Below are positions 15,219-25,985 of a stretch of DNA of 54,805 bases, piece after piece. The DNA comes from Pseudoclavibacter caeni (GTDB lineage Bacteria > Actinomycetota > Actinomycetes > Actinomycetales > Microbacteriaceae). The notes beneath the pieces were generated by a model that worked only from the letters and a program-made list of their open reading frames with translations, ran no database searches and was not told the origin of the DNA. The stretch covers positions 1 to 54,805 of the forward strand of contig NZ_WBKA01000005.1 in the NCBI RefSeq assembly GCF_008831125.1. The letters are read 5' to 3'. How positions within the stretch are numbered: position 1 is the stretch's first letter; each line of letters begins with the position of its first letter. The translations under genes were made by a program, and so were the position numbers.

Positions 15219-16160
15219 ATGACCGCCCCCGCCAGCACCCCCGCCACAGGCTCGTCCGCCGAGCCCTTCGACCCCGCCCGCCACCTGCCCGACGACCTGC
15301 TCGCCCGCATCCACGACCGGGCCGCCGTCGTCGACCGCGAGAACCGCTTCGTCACCGACGACCTCGCCGACCTGCGCCGGGCCGGCTACCTCGACATCCT
15401 GGTGCCCGAGCCGGACGGCGGGGTGCGGTTCACCGGCACCAAGATCTTCACGACTCTCTCCCCCGCCTTCACCCGGCTCGGCGTGCTCGGCCTCGACACG
15501 ACGAGTCCGGATGCGCCGTGCATCGTCCACGCGTTCCTTGATGGTGACGATCCGGGCATCCACCGCGACGAGCACTGGGATGTGCTCGGCATCCGCGGCA
15601 CGTACAGCCGCACCACACGGCTCGCGGGCGCCAGAGCCCGTCCGGAGCGGGTGCTGCGCCGCCTGCCGCCGGGGCCGAGCATGGACCCGTACGTGTTCGG
15701 CATCTTCGCGAGCTTCGAGCTGCTGCTCGCGAGCGTGTACCTGGGGCTCGCCGAGCGGACCCTCGAGCTCGGCGTGGCGGCGGCGCACTCCCGACGCTCG
15801 AAGCGCACCGGCCAGCCGCTGGCCGACGACCCGGCCATCCGGTGGCGTGTGGCCGAGGCGGGGCTGCAGCTAGACGGCGTGCGCCCCCAGCTCGCCGCGC
15901 TCGCCTGCGACGTCGACCGGGACGCGCCTCATGGCGCCCGGTGGTTCACCCTGCTGTCCGGCGCGAAGATGCGGGCCACGCAGGTGACCCGCGGCGTCGT
16001 CGAGGAGATGATGCACGTCTGCGGCGGCGCGGCGTTCGACAACCGCAGCGAGATGGCGCGCCTGTACCGGGAGGTGCTCGCCGGGCTCTTCCACCCGTCC
16101 AACGACGAGAGCGCGCACGCGACCGCGGCCACGGCGCTGCTCGGCCCGATCGGCGGGTGA
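15219..16160 (+). CDS. Acyl-CoA dehydrogenase-like protein lacking its middle domain
   Basis: The family is FAD-dependent and oxidises acyl-CoA thioesters; normal length is about 380-400 residues, here 313. The N-terminal helical part is present (LPDDLLARIHDRAAVVDRENRFVTDDLADLRRAGY, about 24-58), and the C-terminal helical FAD/CoA domain is present (FGIFASFELLLASVYLGLAERTLELG through TRGVVEEMMHVCGGAAFD). Between LDILVPEPDGG and VRFTGTKIFTT about 80 residues of the beta-barrel middle domain are missing. These include the usual segment that contacts the flavin and the start of substrate binding. The frame stays open, so it is either a recent in-frame deletion or a shortened product. Catalysis is doubtful. 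It is divergent from dnaG. Confidence 0.75.
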   Translation: MTAPASTPATGSSAEPFDPARHLPDDLLARIHDRAAVVDRENRFVTDDLADLRRAGYLDILVPEPDGGVRFTGTKIFTTLSPAFTRLGVLGLDTTSPDAPCIVHAFLDGDDPGIHRDEHWDVLGIRGTYSRTTRLAGARARPERVLRRLPPGPSMDPYVFGIFASFELLLASVYLGLAERTLELGVAAAHSRRSKRTGQPLADDPAIRWRVAEAGLQLDGVRPQLAALACDVDRDAPHGARWFTLLSGAKMRATQVTRGVVEEMMHVCGGAAFDNRSEMARLYREVLAGLFHPSNDESAHATAATALLGPIGG

Positions 16161-16166
16161 CCCGGC

Positions 16167-17435
16167 TCAGGCCCCGGCGACGATCCGCTTGTGCCAGGCC
16201 CCGGCGGAGACGTCGGTGAGCGTCGCCACCTGGTCGACGATCACCCGCCGTCGCTGCCGGTCGTCCGCGGCGTCCGCCCACCACTCGCGGAAGGCGGGCT
16301 CGAGGTGGGTGTCACCGCTCGCCCACAGCGCGTCGAGCAGCTCGGCGAGCAGCTCCCGCTGTCGCTCGTAGTACGGCTGCAGGGTGTCGGCGGACATGAT
16401 GAACATGCCCACGATCCCCTTCAGCAGCGTGATCTCGGCCGCGGTGTCCTCCGGCAGCACGACGTCAGCCCGGTAGCGCAGCAGGTCGCCGTCGCCGTGG
16501 GCGGCGCGGGTCGCCTCGGTCACCGACCGGCAGAACCGGCCGATCAGCTCGCTGGTGAGGTCCTTGAGCCGGGCGAGATGCTCCCGGGTCTCGCTCCAGG
16601 CGTCCAACCACAGCGGCATGGCCTGCAGGCGGGCGAGGGCCTCGTGCAGGGCGTCGGGGGCGATGCGGGTGCCCGTCCACACGATGACCCCGCGGATGAC
16701 GCCGTCGAGTGATGCGGGGTCGCCGAGCACCGCCGGGTCGACGTAGCGCTCGACGATGCCGTCCTCGAAGTCGTGCACGGAGTAGGCGATATCGTCGGAG
16801 AGGTCCATCACCTGCGCCTCGATGCAGCGTCGGTCGGCCGGGGCACCCTCGCGCACCCACTCGAATGCGGGCAGGTCATCCTCGTACACGCCGTACTTGA
16901 GCGGGCCGCCGGTGGCGTCGGCGCGCCGCACACCCTCGGCGAGCCCCCACGGGTACTTCGCGGTGGCGTCGAGCGTCGCCCGGGTGAGGTTGAGCCCGTA
17001 GCTGGTGCCGGCCACCATCCGCTTCGTCTCGAGCCGGGTGAGCAGTCGGAACGTCTGCGCGTTGCCCTCGAACCCGCCGATGTGCACGGCCCACTCGGCG
17101 AGGGCCATCTCCCCGTTGTGGCCGAAGGGCGGGTGGCCGAAGTCATGGGCGAGGCAGGCGCTGTCGACGAGGTTCGGGTCGAGGCCCAGCGAGCGGCCGA
17201 GCTCGCGACCCACCTGGGCGACCTCCAGGGAGTGGGTGAGGCGGTTGCGCACGAAGTCGATGCCGGCCGTCGGCGAGAACACGGCGGTCTTCGCCGACAG
17301 ACGGCGCAGCGCCGAGGAGTGGATGATGCGGCCGCGGTCGCGCTCGAAGTCGCCGCGGCGGCTGATGTGCGTCTCCGGGCTCAGCCGCTCCCGGTCGAAC
17401 GGCGTGTAGCCGTGGAGTGCGGAGGCATGGGTCAT
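16167..17435 (-). CDS. dgt: Deoxyguanosinetriphosphate triphosphohydrolase (HD domain)
   Basis: It hydrolyses dNTPs to nucleoside and triphosphate, limiting dNTP pools. In 422 residues the HD metal site is clear: RNRLTHSLEVAQVGREL (first His), ACLAHDFGHPPFGHNGE (His-Asp pair and the following His residues) and LSDDIAYSVHDFEDG (last Asp). The N-terminal YTPFDRERLSPETHISRRGDFERDRGRIIHSSALRRLSAKTAVF segment is typical of actinobacterial Dgt. The C-terminal region (EITLLKGIVGMFIMSADTLQPYYERQRELLAELLDAL) is the helical phosphohydrolase-associated part. It lies 11 bases after dusB on the same strand, consistent with co-transcription, and converges on the acyl-CoA dehydrogenase-like gene. Confidence 0.95.
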   Translation of the reverse strand: MTHASALHGYTPFDRERLSPETHISRRGDFERDRGRIIHSSALRRLSAKTAVFSPTAGIDFVRNRLTHSLEVAQVGRELGRSLGLDPNLVDSACLAHDFGHPPFGHNGEMALAEWAVHIGGFEGNAQTFRLLTRLETKRMVAGTSYGLNLTRATLDATAKYPWGLAEGVRRADATGGPLKYGVYEDDLPAFEWVREGAPADRRCIEAQVMDLSDDIAYSVHDFEDGIVERYVDPAVLGDPASLDGVIRGVIVWTGTRIAPDALHEALARLQAMPLWLDAWSETREHLARLKDLTSELIGRFCRSVTEATRAAHGDGDLLRYRADVVLPEDTAAEITLLKGIVGMFIMSADTLQPYYERQRELLAELLDALWASGDTHLEPAFREWWADAADDRQRRRVIVDQVATLTDVSAGAWHKRIVAGA

Positions 17436-17446
17436 GCGGTGCTCTC

Positions 17447-18712
17447 CTATCCTCCGCTCACGTCGAGCTCGGCCTCGAGGAGGTCGGCCCGCTGAGCGGG
17501 ATCGAGGGTGTCCGAGTCGAGCCAGTGCTCCGGCAGGTGCGGACGCTTCGGGGTGCCGGCGCGACCGCGCGGCCCCTCGGCGTCCCGACCGGGGTAGCCG
17601 ACCGTCGGGTCGAGCCGGCCGACTAGGTCCTCCAGCTCGGCGAGGCTCGACACCATCGCCATGCGATGGCGCAGCTCCCCGCCGACCGGGTAGCCCTTGA
17701 AATACCAGGCGACGTGCTTGCGCACGTCGCGGCAGCCGTGCAGCTCGTCGTCGTAGAAGTCGACGAGCAGGCGGGCGTGGCGCAGCAGGATCTCCCCCAC
17801 CTCGCGCAGGCTCGGCTGCGCCGGCTGATAGGCGTACGCGGGCCGGGTCGGGTCAGCCTCGTACTGCGCGAACGCCTGCTCGAGATCCTGGAACAGCCAG
17901 GGGCGGCCGAGGCAGCCACGTCCGACGACGACACCGTCGACACCGGTGGCGCGCACCATTCGGATCGCGTCCTCGGCCGACCAGATGTCACCGTTGCCGA
18001 GCACCGTCACATCGGGCAGCAGCTCGCGCAGCCGGGCGATCGCCGACCAGTCCGCGTGCCCGGAGTAGTGCTGGGCGGCGGTGCGGCCGTGCAGGGCGAC
18101 GGCGGAGACCCCGGCGTCACGGGCGGTCTTCGCCGCCCGCTCGAAGGTGAGGTGGTTGGCGTCGATGCCGGTGCGCATCTTGATCGTCACCGGCAGCGGG
18201 CCCGCGGCGCGGACGGCGGTGCGCACGATCGCCTCGAACAGGTCGCGCTTCCATGGCAGGGCTGCCCCGCCACCCTTCCGGGTCACCTTGGGCACCGGGC
18301 AGCCGAAGTTCAGGTCGATGTGGTCGGCGAGATCCTCGGCGACGATCATCCGCACCGCCTCCCCCACCGTGTGCGGGTCAACGCCGTACAGCTGCACGGA
18401 GCGCGGATGCTCGTCGGGGTCGAAGGTGATCAGCCGCATCGTCTCCGGCCGCCGCTCGACGAGGGCCCGGGTCGTGATCATCTCGCACATGTAGATGCCG
18501 CGGCCGTGCTCGCGGGCCAGGTGGCGGAACGCGCGGTTGGTGATCCCGGCCATCGGGGCGAGCTCGACGGGCGTGTCGACGTGGATCGATCCGATGTCGA
18601 GGCCGTGGGCGGCCGGCGCGTCCGTGCGATCGGCCGGGCGTGTCCGCATGGCGTCGGAGGGACGCGCCCGGCGGGTTTCGCCGGTCGGGCGCGGCGTGGG
18701 GACGGTGGTCAT
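17447..18712 (-). CDS. dusB: tRNA-dihydrouridine synthase (DusB type)
   Basis: This flavin enzyme reduces uridines in the tRNA D loop. The 421-residue product has the FMN barrel start VELAPMAGITNRAFRHLAREHG, the active-site region HIDLNFGCPVPKVTRKGGGAAL with the catalytic Cys, IKMRTGID, ALHGRTAAQHYSGHADW, VLGNGDIWSAEDAIRM and VVVGRGCLGRPWLF. The C-terminal helical tRNA-binding domain has GCRDVRKHVAWYFKG. An extra C-terminal tail (PKRPHLPEHWLDSDTLDPAQRADLLEAELDVSGG region) is common in actinobacterial homologues. The N-terminus has about 50 extra disordered residues. Start: ATG with GAGGAG; it overlaps the stop of the preceding CPBP gene by four bases. Confidence 0.94.
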   Translation of the reverse strand: MTTVPTPRPTGETRRARPSDAMRTRPADRTDAPAAHGLDIGSIHVDTPVELAPMAGITNRAFRHLAREHGRGIYMCEMITTRALVERRPETMRLITFDPDEHPRSVQLYGVDPHTVGEAVRMIVAEDLADHIDLNFGCPVPKVTRKGGGAALPWKRDLFEAIVRTAVRAAGPLPVTIKMRTGIDANHLTFERAAKTARDAGVSAVALHGRTAAQHYSGHADWSAIARLRELLPDVTVLGNGDIWSAEDAIRMVRATGVDGVVVGRGCLGRPWLFQDLEQAFAQYEADPTRPAYAYQPAQPSLREVGEILLRHARLLVDFYDDELHGCRDVRKHVAWYFKGYPVGGELRHRMAMVSSLAELEDLVGRLDPTVGYPGRDAEGPRGRAGTPKRPHLPEHWLDSDTLDPAQRADLLEAELDVSGG

Positions 18713-19749
18713 CGCAGCTCCTCGGGGGCGGACGTAGCGACCGGGGTGGCATCCCAGACCGGGACCGGCGCGGCGGCCGGATTGTATCGGTTGGGCAGCC
18801 GACAGCGGGCCGCGGCGGCGCGCACCCACCACAGGTAGGCGCCGCAGAGGACGAGCTCCTGGAACAGGAGCACCGGCGAGTCCGCCCCGCCGGAGACGGT
18901 GTCGTCACCGGTCAGGCCCGTCGCGGAGACCAGGAACGAGATCAGGTTGTTGACCACGTGCAGGGCGATGCCCGCCTCGAGCCCGCCGGTGCGCACGGCG
19001 AGCACCACGGTCGTGATCGCGAACACGATGATGCTCGCCTGCCCCCACCAGCCGTAGCCGTGCCCCATGGTGAACAGCACGATGGAGGGGATCGCGGCGA
19101 CCCACGCGGGACGCACCCAGCCGCCCATGGTCTGCAGCAACAGGCCGCGGAAGACGAACTCCTCGGTGGCGGCCTGCAGTGGCACGAGCAAGAGGATCAC
19201 GACGACCGACACCCCGTAGACCGGCCAGCCGACCCAGCCGGAGGCGGTGGTGGCGGACGTGGTCACGGCGACGTCGCCGGCGACGAGCGCGCCGACCGCG
19301 TCGAACGCGGTGAACAGCGCCTGCGTGCCGACGAACACCGCCACGGCGGGCCACAGGCACCACAGCAGCCATCGCCGGCGCAGCCGGAACTCGACGGAGA
19401 GCACGTGCCGCCAGGGGCGCATCCCGGTGATGAGCATCGCCAGCAGCACCGCCGGGGCCATCAGGATCACCGAGCCGAGCAGCACGGCGAGGGTCATCGG
19501 ATCCGTCACCTGCATGGTCGTCAGAGCATCCGCCCAGGCGAGCAGGCCGGTCGTCGAGGTGCGCAGCGCGATCACCGCGCCGAGCACCGCGAACACGATG
19601 ATGGTGAACACCACGTACAGCACGGTGGCGAGGCCGACCGTGAGCAGCGGACGCCACCACCGGTACCGGGGCAACGTGCGCTGCAGGCGGTGGAACTCGA
19701 GCGGTTCCGGCCGCACCCACTCCCAGTGCCAGCCCAATGGCTGCGTCAC
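18709..19749 (-). CDS. CPBP-family intramembrane glutamic protease
   Basis: This is a 346-residue multispanning membrane protein with about eight hydrophobic helices. The Abi/CPBP motifs are complete: EEFVFRG (about 196-202, two catalytic Glu and Arg), HGYGW (His230) and HVVNN (His264, Asn268). Family members cleave prenylated or other membrane peptides, or act in bacteriocin self-protection; the substrate here is unknown. Start choice: GTG at 19749 has GGAG seven bases upstream. A GTG six bases earlier (19755) overlaps the glyS stop but sits only one base after that GGAG. Both make it coupled to glyS. It ends overlapping dusB. Confidence 0.88.
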   Translation of the reverse strand: MTQPLGWHWEWVRPEPLEFHRLQRTLPRYRWWRPLLTVGLATVLYVVFTIIVFAVLGAVIALRTSTTGLLAWADALTTMQVTDPMTLAVLLGSVILMAPAVLLAMLITGMRPWRHVLSVEFRLRRRWLLWCLWPAVAVFVGTQALFTAFDAVGALVAGDVAVTTSATTASGWVGWPVYGVSVVVILLLVPLQAATEEFVFRGLLLQTMGGWVRPAWVAAIPSIVLFTMGHGYGWWGQASIIVFAITTVVLAVRTGGLEAGIALHVVNNLISFLVSATGLTGDDTVSGGADSPVLLFQELVLCGAYLWWVRAAAARCRLPNRYNPAAAPVPVWDATPVATSAPEELR

Positions 19750-19751
19750 GC

Positions 19752-21137
19752 TCACGCTCCGATCAGGTGCTGGGCGAGCTGCCCCTCGACCTCGTCGAGC
19801 GGGATGCGCTGCTGCTGCATCGAGTCGCGCTCGCGCACGGTGACGGCGTGGTCGTCGAGGCTGTCGAAGTCGACGGTGATCGCGAACGGGGTGCCGATCT
19901 CGTCCTGGCGACGGTAGCGGCGGCCGATCGCGCCGGCGTCGTCGAACTGCACGTTCCAGTGCCGGCGCAACCGGTCGGCGAGCTCGCGCGCCATCGGCGA
20001 GAGCCGCTCGTTGCGCGACAGCGGGAGCACGGCGACCTTCACCGGGGCCAGCCGGGGGTCGAGGTGCAGCACGGTGCGCCGGTCGGTGCCGCCCTTGGCG
20101 TTGGGCACCTCCTCCTCGTCGTACGCGTCGACGAGGAACGCCATGAGCGAGCGAGTCAGCCCGAACGACGGCTCGATCACGTACGGGATGTACCGCTCGC
20201 CGCTGCGCTGGTCGAAGTAGCTGAGATCCTCGCCGCTGGCCTCCGTGTGGCTGCGCAGGTCGTAGTCGGTGCGGTTGGCGATGCCCATCAGCTCGCCCCA
20301 GGGGTTCCCCTCGAAGCCGAAGCGGTACTCGACGTCGATCGTGCCCGCCGAGTAGTGCGCCCGGTCGTCCTCGGGCACGTCGTAGCGGCGCAGGTTCTCC
20401 TCGTGCAGGCCGAGGTCGAGGAACCAGGCCCAGGCGTCCTCGACCCACTGGCGGAACGCGGCGTCGGCGTCCTCGGGACGCACGAAGTACTCGATCTCCA
20501 TCTGCTCGAACTCACGGGTGCGGAAGATGAAGTTGCCGGGGGTGATCTCGTTGCGGAACGCCTTGCCGATCTGGCCGATGCCGAACGGGGGGCGACGCCG
20601 GGCTGCCTGCACCACATGCGCGAAGTTAATGAAGATGCCCTGGGCGGTCTCCGGGCGCAGGTAGTGCAGCCCCGCCTCGTTGTCGACCGGGCCGAGATAC
20701 GTCTTCATCAGGCCGGAGAACTGCTGCGGCTCGGTCCAGGCGCCGGGCTCGCCCGTCTCGGGGTCGTTGACGTCGGCCAGGCCGTTGACCGGCGGGTGCC
20801 CGTGCTTCGCGGTGTACGCCTCGATGAGGTGGTCGGCGCGGTAGCGTTTGTGGGTGTGCAGCGACTCGACGAGCGGGTCGGTGAAGGTGGCCACGTGCCC
20901 GGAGGCCTCCCAGACCCTCGTCGGCAGGATCACCGACGAGTCGAGGCCCACCATGTCGGCGCGGCCGCGCACGAAGTGATCCCACCACTGGCGTTTGATG
21001 TTCTCCTTGAGCTCCGCGCCGAGGGGGCCGTAGTCCCACGCCGACCGCGTGCCGCCGTAGATGTCCCCGGAGGGGAAGACGAACCCCCGGCGCTTGGCCA
21101 GGGAGATGACCGCATCGAGACGGGATTGCTTGGACAC
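19752..21137 (-). CDS. glyS: Glycyl-tRNA synthetase (single-chain, dimeric type)
   Basis: This class II synthetase charges tRNA-Gly. The 461-residue chain begins with the typical [40 protein letters not shown]. Motif 2 lies in [34 protein letters not shown], and motif 3 in [24 protein letters not shown]. The C-terminal anticodon domain ([29 protein letters not shown] to [30 protein letters not shown]) is complete. This alpha2 form differs from the alpha2-beta2 GlyQ/GlyS of many Gram-negatives. It is the first gene of a coupled set glyS-CPBP-dusB-dgt. The gap to uppS is 58 bases. Confidence 0.96.
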   Translation of the reverse strand: MSKQSRLDAVISLAKRRGFVFPSGDIYGGTRSAWDYGPLGAELKENIKRQWWDHFVRGRADMVGLDSSVILPTRVWEASGHVATFTDPLVESLHTHKRYRADHLIEAYTAKHGHPPVNGLADVNDPETGEPGAWTEPQQFSGLMKTYLGPVDNEAGLHYLRPETAQGIFINFAHVVQAARRRPPFGIGQIGKAFRNEITPGNFIFRTREFEQMEIEYFVRPEDADAAFRQWVEDAWAWFLDLGLHEENLRRYDVPEDDRAHYSAGTIDVEYRFGFEGNPWGELMGIANRTDYDLRSHTEASGEDLSYFDQRSGERYIPYVIEPSFGLTRSLMAFLVDAYDEEEVPNAKGGTDRRTVLHLDPRLAPVKVAVLPLSRNERLSPMARELADRLRRHWNVQFDDAGAIGRRYRRQDEIGTPFAITVDFDSLDDHAVTVRERDSMQQQRIPLDEVEGQLAQHLIGA

Positions 21138-21195
21138 ACGAACTCCTGATGAGTGGGATGGAACGGACTGGCGCCGCGGGGCGCCGTGACCCAGT

Positions 21196-22050
21196 CTAGC
21201 CGGCCACGGGCGGTGCGGCCGGGCGATCCACCGCCCCGCCGAAACGGCGATCGCGGTGGGCGTACTCGAGCACCGCGTCCCACAGATCGGCCCGACGGAA
21301 GTCCGGCCACAGCGTGTCCTGGAAGACGAGCTCCGCGTACGCCGACTGCCACAGCAGGAAGTTCGAGAGCCGCTGCTCCCCCGACGGGCGCAGGAACAGG
21401 TCGACGTCGGGCACCGGCCAGGTGGACAGGTGGCGGGCGAGCGTCCGCTCGGTGATGCCGCGCGGATGCAGCCGGCCGTCGGCGACCTGCTGGGCGATCT
21501 CGCGCACGGCGTCGACGATCTCGGCCCGCCCGCCGTAGTTGACGCACATGGTGAGGTCCATCACGGTGTTGTGCCGGGTCAGCTCCTCGGCGGCCTCGAG
21601 ATCCTTGATCACGCTGCGCCACAGGCGGGGGCGCCGGCCGGCCCACCGCACGCGCACGCCCCAGGCGTGCAGCTGGTCGCGCCGGCGGTGCAGCACCTCG
21701 CGATTGAAGCCCATCAGGAAGCGCACCTCCTCCGGCGAGCGTTTCCAGTTCTCGGTCGAGAACGCGTAGACGGAGAGATGTCGGATGCCGATCTGGATCG
21801 CGCCGGCGACCACGTCGAGCAGGGCGGTCTCGCCGGCTCGGTGCCCCTCGGTGCGCTTGAGTCCCCGGCTGTTCGCCCATCGGCCGTTGCCATCCATGAC
21901 GATGGCGACGTGCCGGGGCAGGAAGCGCTCGGGGACGTGCGGCGGCCGTCCGCCGGCGTAGTCGAGCGGCAGCAGCGCCGCGGGGGCGTCGGCGTCCTGG
22001 CCGGTGGTCGCGCGGGGAGACGGAGCGGATGTGGAGGAAGCGGTGGACAC
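21196..22050 (-). CDS. uppS: Polyprenyl diphosphate synthase (isoprenyl transferase)
   Basis: This cis-prenyltransferase makes long-chain polyprenyl diphosphate, the lipid carrier precursor for cell-wall sugars. Seen: [18 protein letters not shown] (catalytic Asp near 53), [54 protein letters not shown] and the last block [37 protein letters not shown]. This matches the (Z)-prenyl synthase family, including the Arg residues that bind IPP diphosphate. The 284 residues include a disordered Ser/Ala-rich N-terminus of about 35. It follows recO on the same strand after 75 bases. Chain length of the product cannot be set from sequence. Confidence 0.95.
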   Translation of the reverse strand: MSTASSTSAPSPRATTGQDADAPAALLPLDYAGGRPPHVPERFLPRHVAIVMDGNGRWANSRGLKRTEGHRAGETALLDVVAGAIQIGIRHLSVYAFSTENWKRSPEEVRFLMGFNREVLHRRRDQLHAWGVRVRWAGRRPRLWRSVIKDLEAAEELTRHNTVMDLTMCVNYGGRAEIVDAVREIAQQVADGRLHPRGITERTLARHLSTWPVPDVDLFLRPSGEQRLSNFLLWQSAYAELVFQDTLWPDFRRADLWDAVLEYAHRDRRFGGAVDRPAAPPVAG

Positions 22051-22125
22051 GGGGCGATTCTACGGCAGGCCGGGCCCGGCCGGCCTCGGGGTCGGTTGCC
22101 CGGGGCCGGTGCAGCCCATCCGGGG

Positions 22126-22869
22126 TCAGGAACGGTCGTCTGGCGCCACGTGTGGCAGGGAGCGGACCCGACGCTCGAGATGATGCTGCGTGTAGCCGGC
22201 GACGATCTCGTGCGCCCGGCGGCGTGCCCGGCCGTCCTCGGGGACCGTGCCGTCGACGAGCGTCCACACGCCGCTGAGCAGGCCGACGAGCGTGCCGAGC
22301 GTGCGTCGGTCGACCTCGAGGCTGCCGCGGGGCGCGCATGCCTCGCAGACGATGCCGCCGGCAGACGAGGCGAACAGGTGGTGCGGACCGGGACGCCCGC
22401 AACGAGCGCAGTCGCCGAACGACGGCGCCCATCCGGACAGGGCCAGCGCCCGCAGCAGATACGCGTCAGCGGTGGCGACCGGGTCATGCTCGCCGCGGGC
22501 GAGGGAGCCGATGGCCGCGACGGTCAGCCGGTACAGGGCGGGGTTCGGGGTGGGTGCGCTCAGTCGCTCCGCGGTCTCGAGGATGACGGCGCCGGCCGTG
22601 TAGCGATGGTAGTCGCGGGCGAGCCACGCCCCGTACGGGGCGAGGGTGACCGCCTGGGTCACGGTGTCCAGACTGCGGCCCTCATAGCACTGTAGGTCGA
22701 CGACCGTGAACGGCTCCAGCCGGGCCCCGAACCGGGAGGTGGTGCGGCGCACGCCCTTCGCGACGGCGGCGACACGACCCCGCCCCCGGGTCAGCATCGT
22801 GATGATGCGGTCGGCCTCGCCCAGATCATGGGTGTGGAGGACGACCGCATCATCACGGTAGAGCGGCAC
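22126..22869 (-). CDS. recO: DNA repair protein RecO
   Basis: RecO works with RecF and RecR to load RecA on gapped DNA. The 247-residue protein has an N-terminal OB fold (YRDDAVVLHTHDLGEADRIITMLTRGRGRVAAVAKGVRR, about 4-42), with the conserved LGEADRI and AKGVRRTTSRFG. A helical middle follows, then a zinc-binding pair CARCG and CEACAP around 155-185. The C-terminal LEVDRRTLGTLVGLL fits the family. It lies 6 bases after leuA and 75 before uppS, the usual actinobacterial leuA-recO-uppS order. Confidence 0.94.
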   Translation of the reverse strand: MPLYRDDAVVLHTHDLGEADRIITMLTRGRGRVAAVAKGVRRTTSRFGARLEPFTVVDLQCYEGRSLDTVTQAVTLAPYGAWLARDYHRYTAGAVILETAERLSAPTPNPALYRLTVAAIGSLARGEHDPVATADAYLLRALALSGWAPSFGDCARCGRPGPHHLFASSAGGIVCEACAPRGSLEVDRRTLGTLVGLLSGVWTLVDGTVPEDGRARRRAHEIVAGYTQHHLERRVRSLPHVAPDDRS

Positions 22870-22875
22870 GCTCGG

Positions 22876-24762
<1,887 letters not shown>

Positions 24763-24778
<16 letters not shown>

Positions 24779-24807
24779 CGGCTAAGAAGGAGCTGTACCG
24801 TCTGCAC
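24763..24807 (-). CDS. leuL: leuA leader peptide (14 residues, three consecutive Leu codons)
   Basis: GTG CAG ACG GTA CAG CTC CTT CTT AGC... encodes MQTVQLLLSRRGES and stops with TAG at 24765-24763. The three Leu codons lie at 24792-24784, directly before the ascending arm of a 10-bp perfect stem (24778-24769 with 24744-24735). This is the classical layout for leucine attenuation, as known for leuA in other actinobacteria. Its GTG lies about 7 bases after a TATGCT -10 box, so there is no room for a ribosome-binding site; the mRNA probably begins at the start codon (leaderless). Confidence 0.85.
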
Positions 24808-24814
24808 GGGAACA

Positions 24815-24823
24815 AGCATAGCA
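24815..24823 (-). promoter_or_regulatory. Extended -10 promoter of the leuA leader
   Basis: TGCTATGCT gives an extended -10 (TGN plus TATGCT, 24820-24815). Position +1 would fall at or one base before the leader GTG. No strong -35 is visible. Confidence 0.6.
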
Positions 24824-24929
24824 CACCGGTCCGGATCCAGGGGTCTGCGCTGGAAGCCACTCGTGGCGCGGGGAACCGCTCCGTCCCGGCCCCGGTGCGG
24901 TGATGGTCGGGGCGGCGACGCGGCCCGGG

Positions 24930-25985
24930 TCAGAACCCGAGCCGGTCGAGCAGCTTCGGGGAGCTCTGCCACTCGCGAGCGACCTTCACCCGCAGATCGA
25001 GGTGGACGCGTCCGCCGACCAGCCGTTCGATCTCGCGCCGCGCGGCTGTGCCGTACCGGCGCAGGCTCTGCCCGCCCCGGCCGATCACGATGCCCTTCTG
25101 CGAGTCGCGCTCGACGTACACGCTCGCGTACACCCGGGCGATCGGGCGCTCGGCGCACTCCTCGGGCGGGGTGATCTCGTCGACGACGACCGCGAGCGAG
25201 TGCGGCAGCTCGTCGTGCAGGTCCTCCAGCATCGCCTCGCGGACGAGCTCGGCACAGCGGGTCGCCAGATCGTCGTCGGTGGTCGTGCGGCTCTCGTAGA
25301 GCTGGGGCGAGGCGGGCAGCTGGCGGATCAGCTCGTCGCGCACGTCGTCCACCTGGTCGCCCGACACGGCCGAGACGGGCACGATCACATCCCAGTCGGC
25401 CAGCGCGTCCACCTCGACGAGCCGGGCGGGCAGCCGGCCGCGGGCGACGCGGTCGGTCTTCGTCACCAGGGCGACGTGGCGGGCGCGGGGATGCCGGAAC
25501 GCCTGGGCGACGATGCGACGGTCACCGGGGCCGGTCGGCTCGTCTGCGGGCAGACACACGGCGATCACGTCGACGCCGTCGAGCTCGGCCTCGACCACGT
25601 CGTTGAGCCGCTGGCCGAGCAGGGTGCGCGGGCGATGGAGCCCGGGTGTGTCGACGATGACGATCTGGCCGGACGCGGTGGTCAGGATGCCGCGGATCGC
25701 CCGCCTGGTGGTCTCGGGCCGGGAGCTCGTGATCGCGATCTTCTCCCCCACCAGCGCGTTCATCAGTGTGCTCTTGCCGGCGTTGGGGCGGCCAACGACG
25801 GCGACGAAGCCGGCGCGGAACGGGGTGCCGCCGGCGGAACCGGAGCCGTCGGTCACGGGTCCGGCGTGGGCCACGGGCTCCTCGGGCTGCGGGGCCTCGC
25901 CATGGCCGACCTCGGGGGCCGGGGTGGCGTCGGCCGGTTTCGTCGGGCGCGCGGTGCTCCGTTCAGGCTGCGTGCGGTCGCTCAT
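24930..25985 (-). CDS. era: GTPase Era
   Basis: Era is a ribosome assembly GTPase that binds the 3' end of 16S rRNA. The 351 residues contain a disordered Pro/Glu/Ala N-terminus of about 55 residues, longer than in E. coli. The G domain follows: GRPNAGKSTLMNALVG (G1), ETTRRA (G2), DTPGLHRPRTLLGQRLN (G3), TKTD (G4), SAVSGDQVDDV (G5). The C-terminal KH domain has ERDSQKGIVIGRGGQSLRRYGTAARREIERLVGGRVHLDLRVKV. Its start overlaps the CNNM stop by four bases. It ends the coupled chain that starts at hrcA. Confidence 0.96.
   Translation of the reverse strand: MSDRTQPERSTARPTKPADATPAPEVGHGEAPQPEEPVAHAGPVTDGSGSAGGTPFRAGFVAVVGRPNAGKSTLMNALVGEKIAITSSRPETTRRAIRGILTTASGQIVIVDTPGLHRPRTLLGQRLNDVVEAELDGVDVIAVCLPADEPTGPGDRRIVAQAFRHPRARHVALVTKTDRVARGRLPARLVEVDALADWDVIVPVSAVSGDQVDDVRDELIRQLPASPQLYESRTTTDDDLATRCAELVREAMLEDLHDELPHSLAVVVDEITPPEECAERPIARVYASVYVERDSQKGIVIGRGGQSLRRYGTAARREIERLVGGRVHLDLRVKVAREWQSSPKLLDRLGF

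Noticed and set aside
16191-16712. Plus-strand frame within dgt
   Set aside because: Antisense of a complete Dgt with intact HD motifs.
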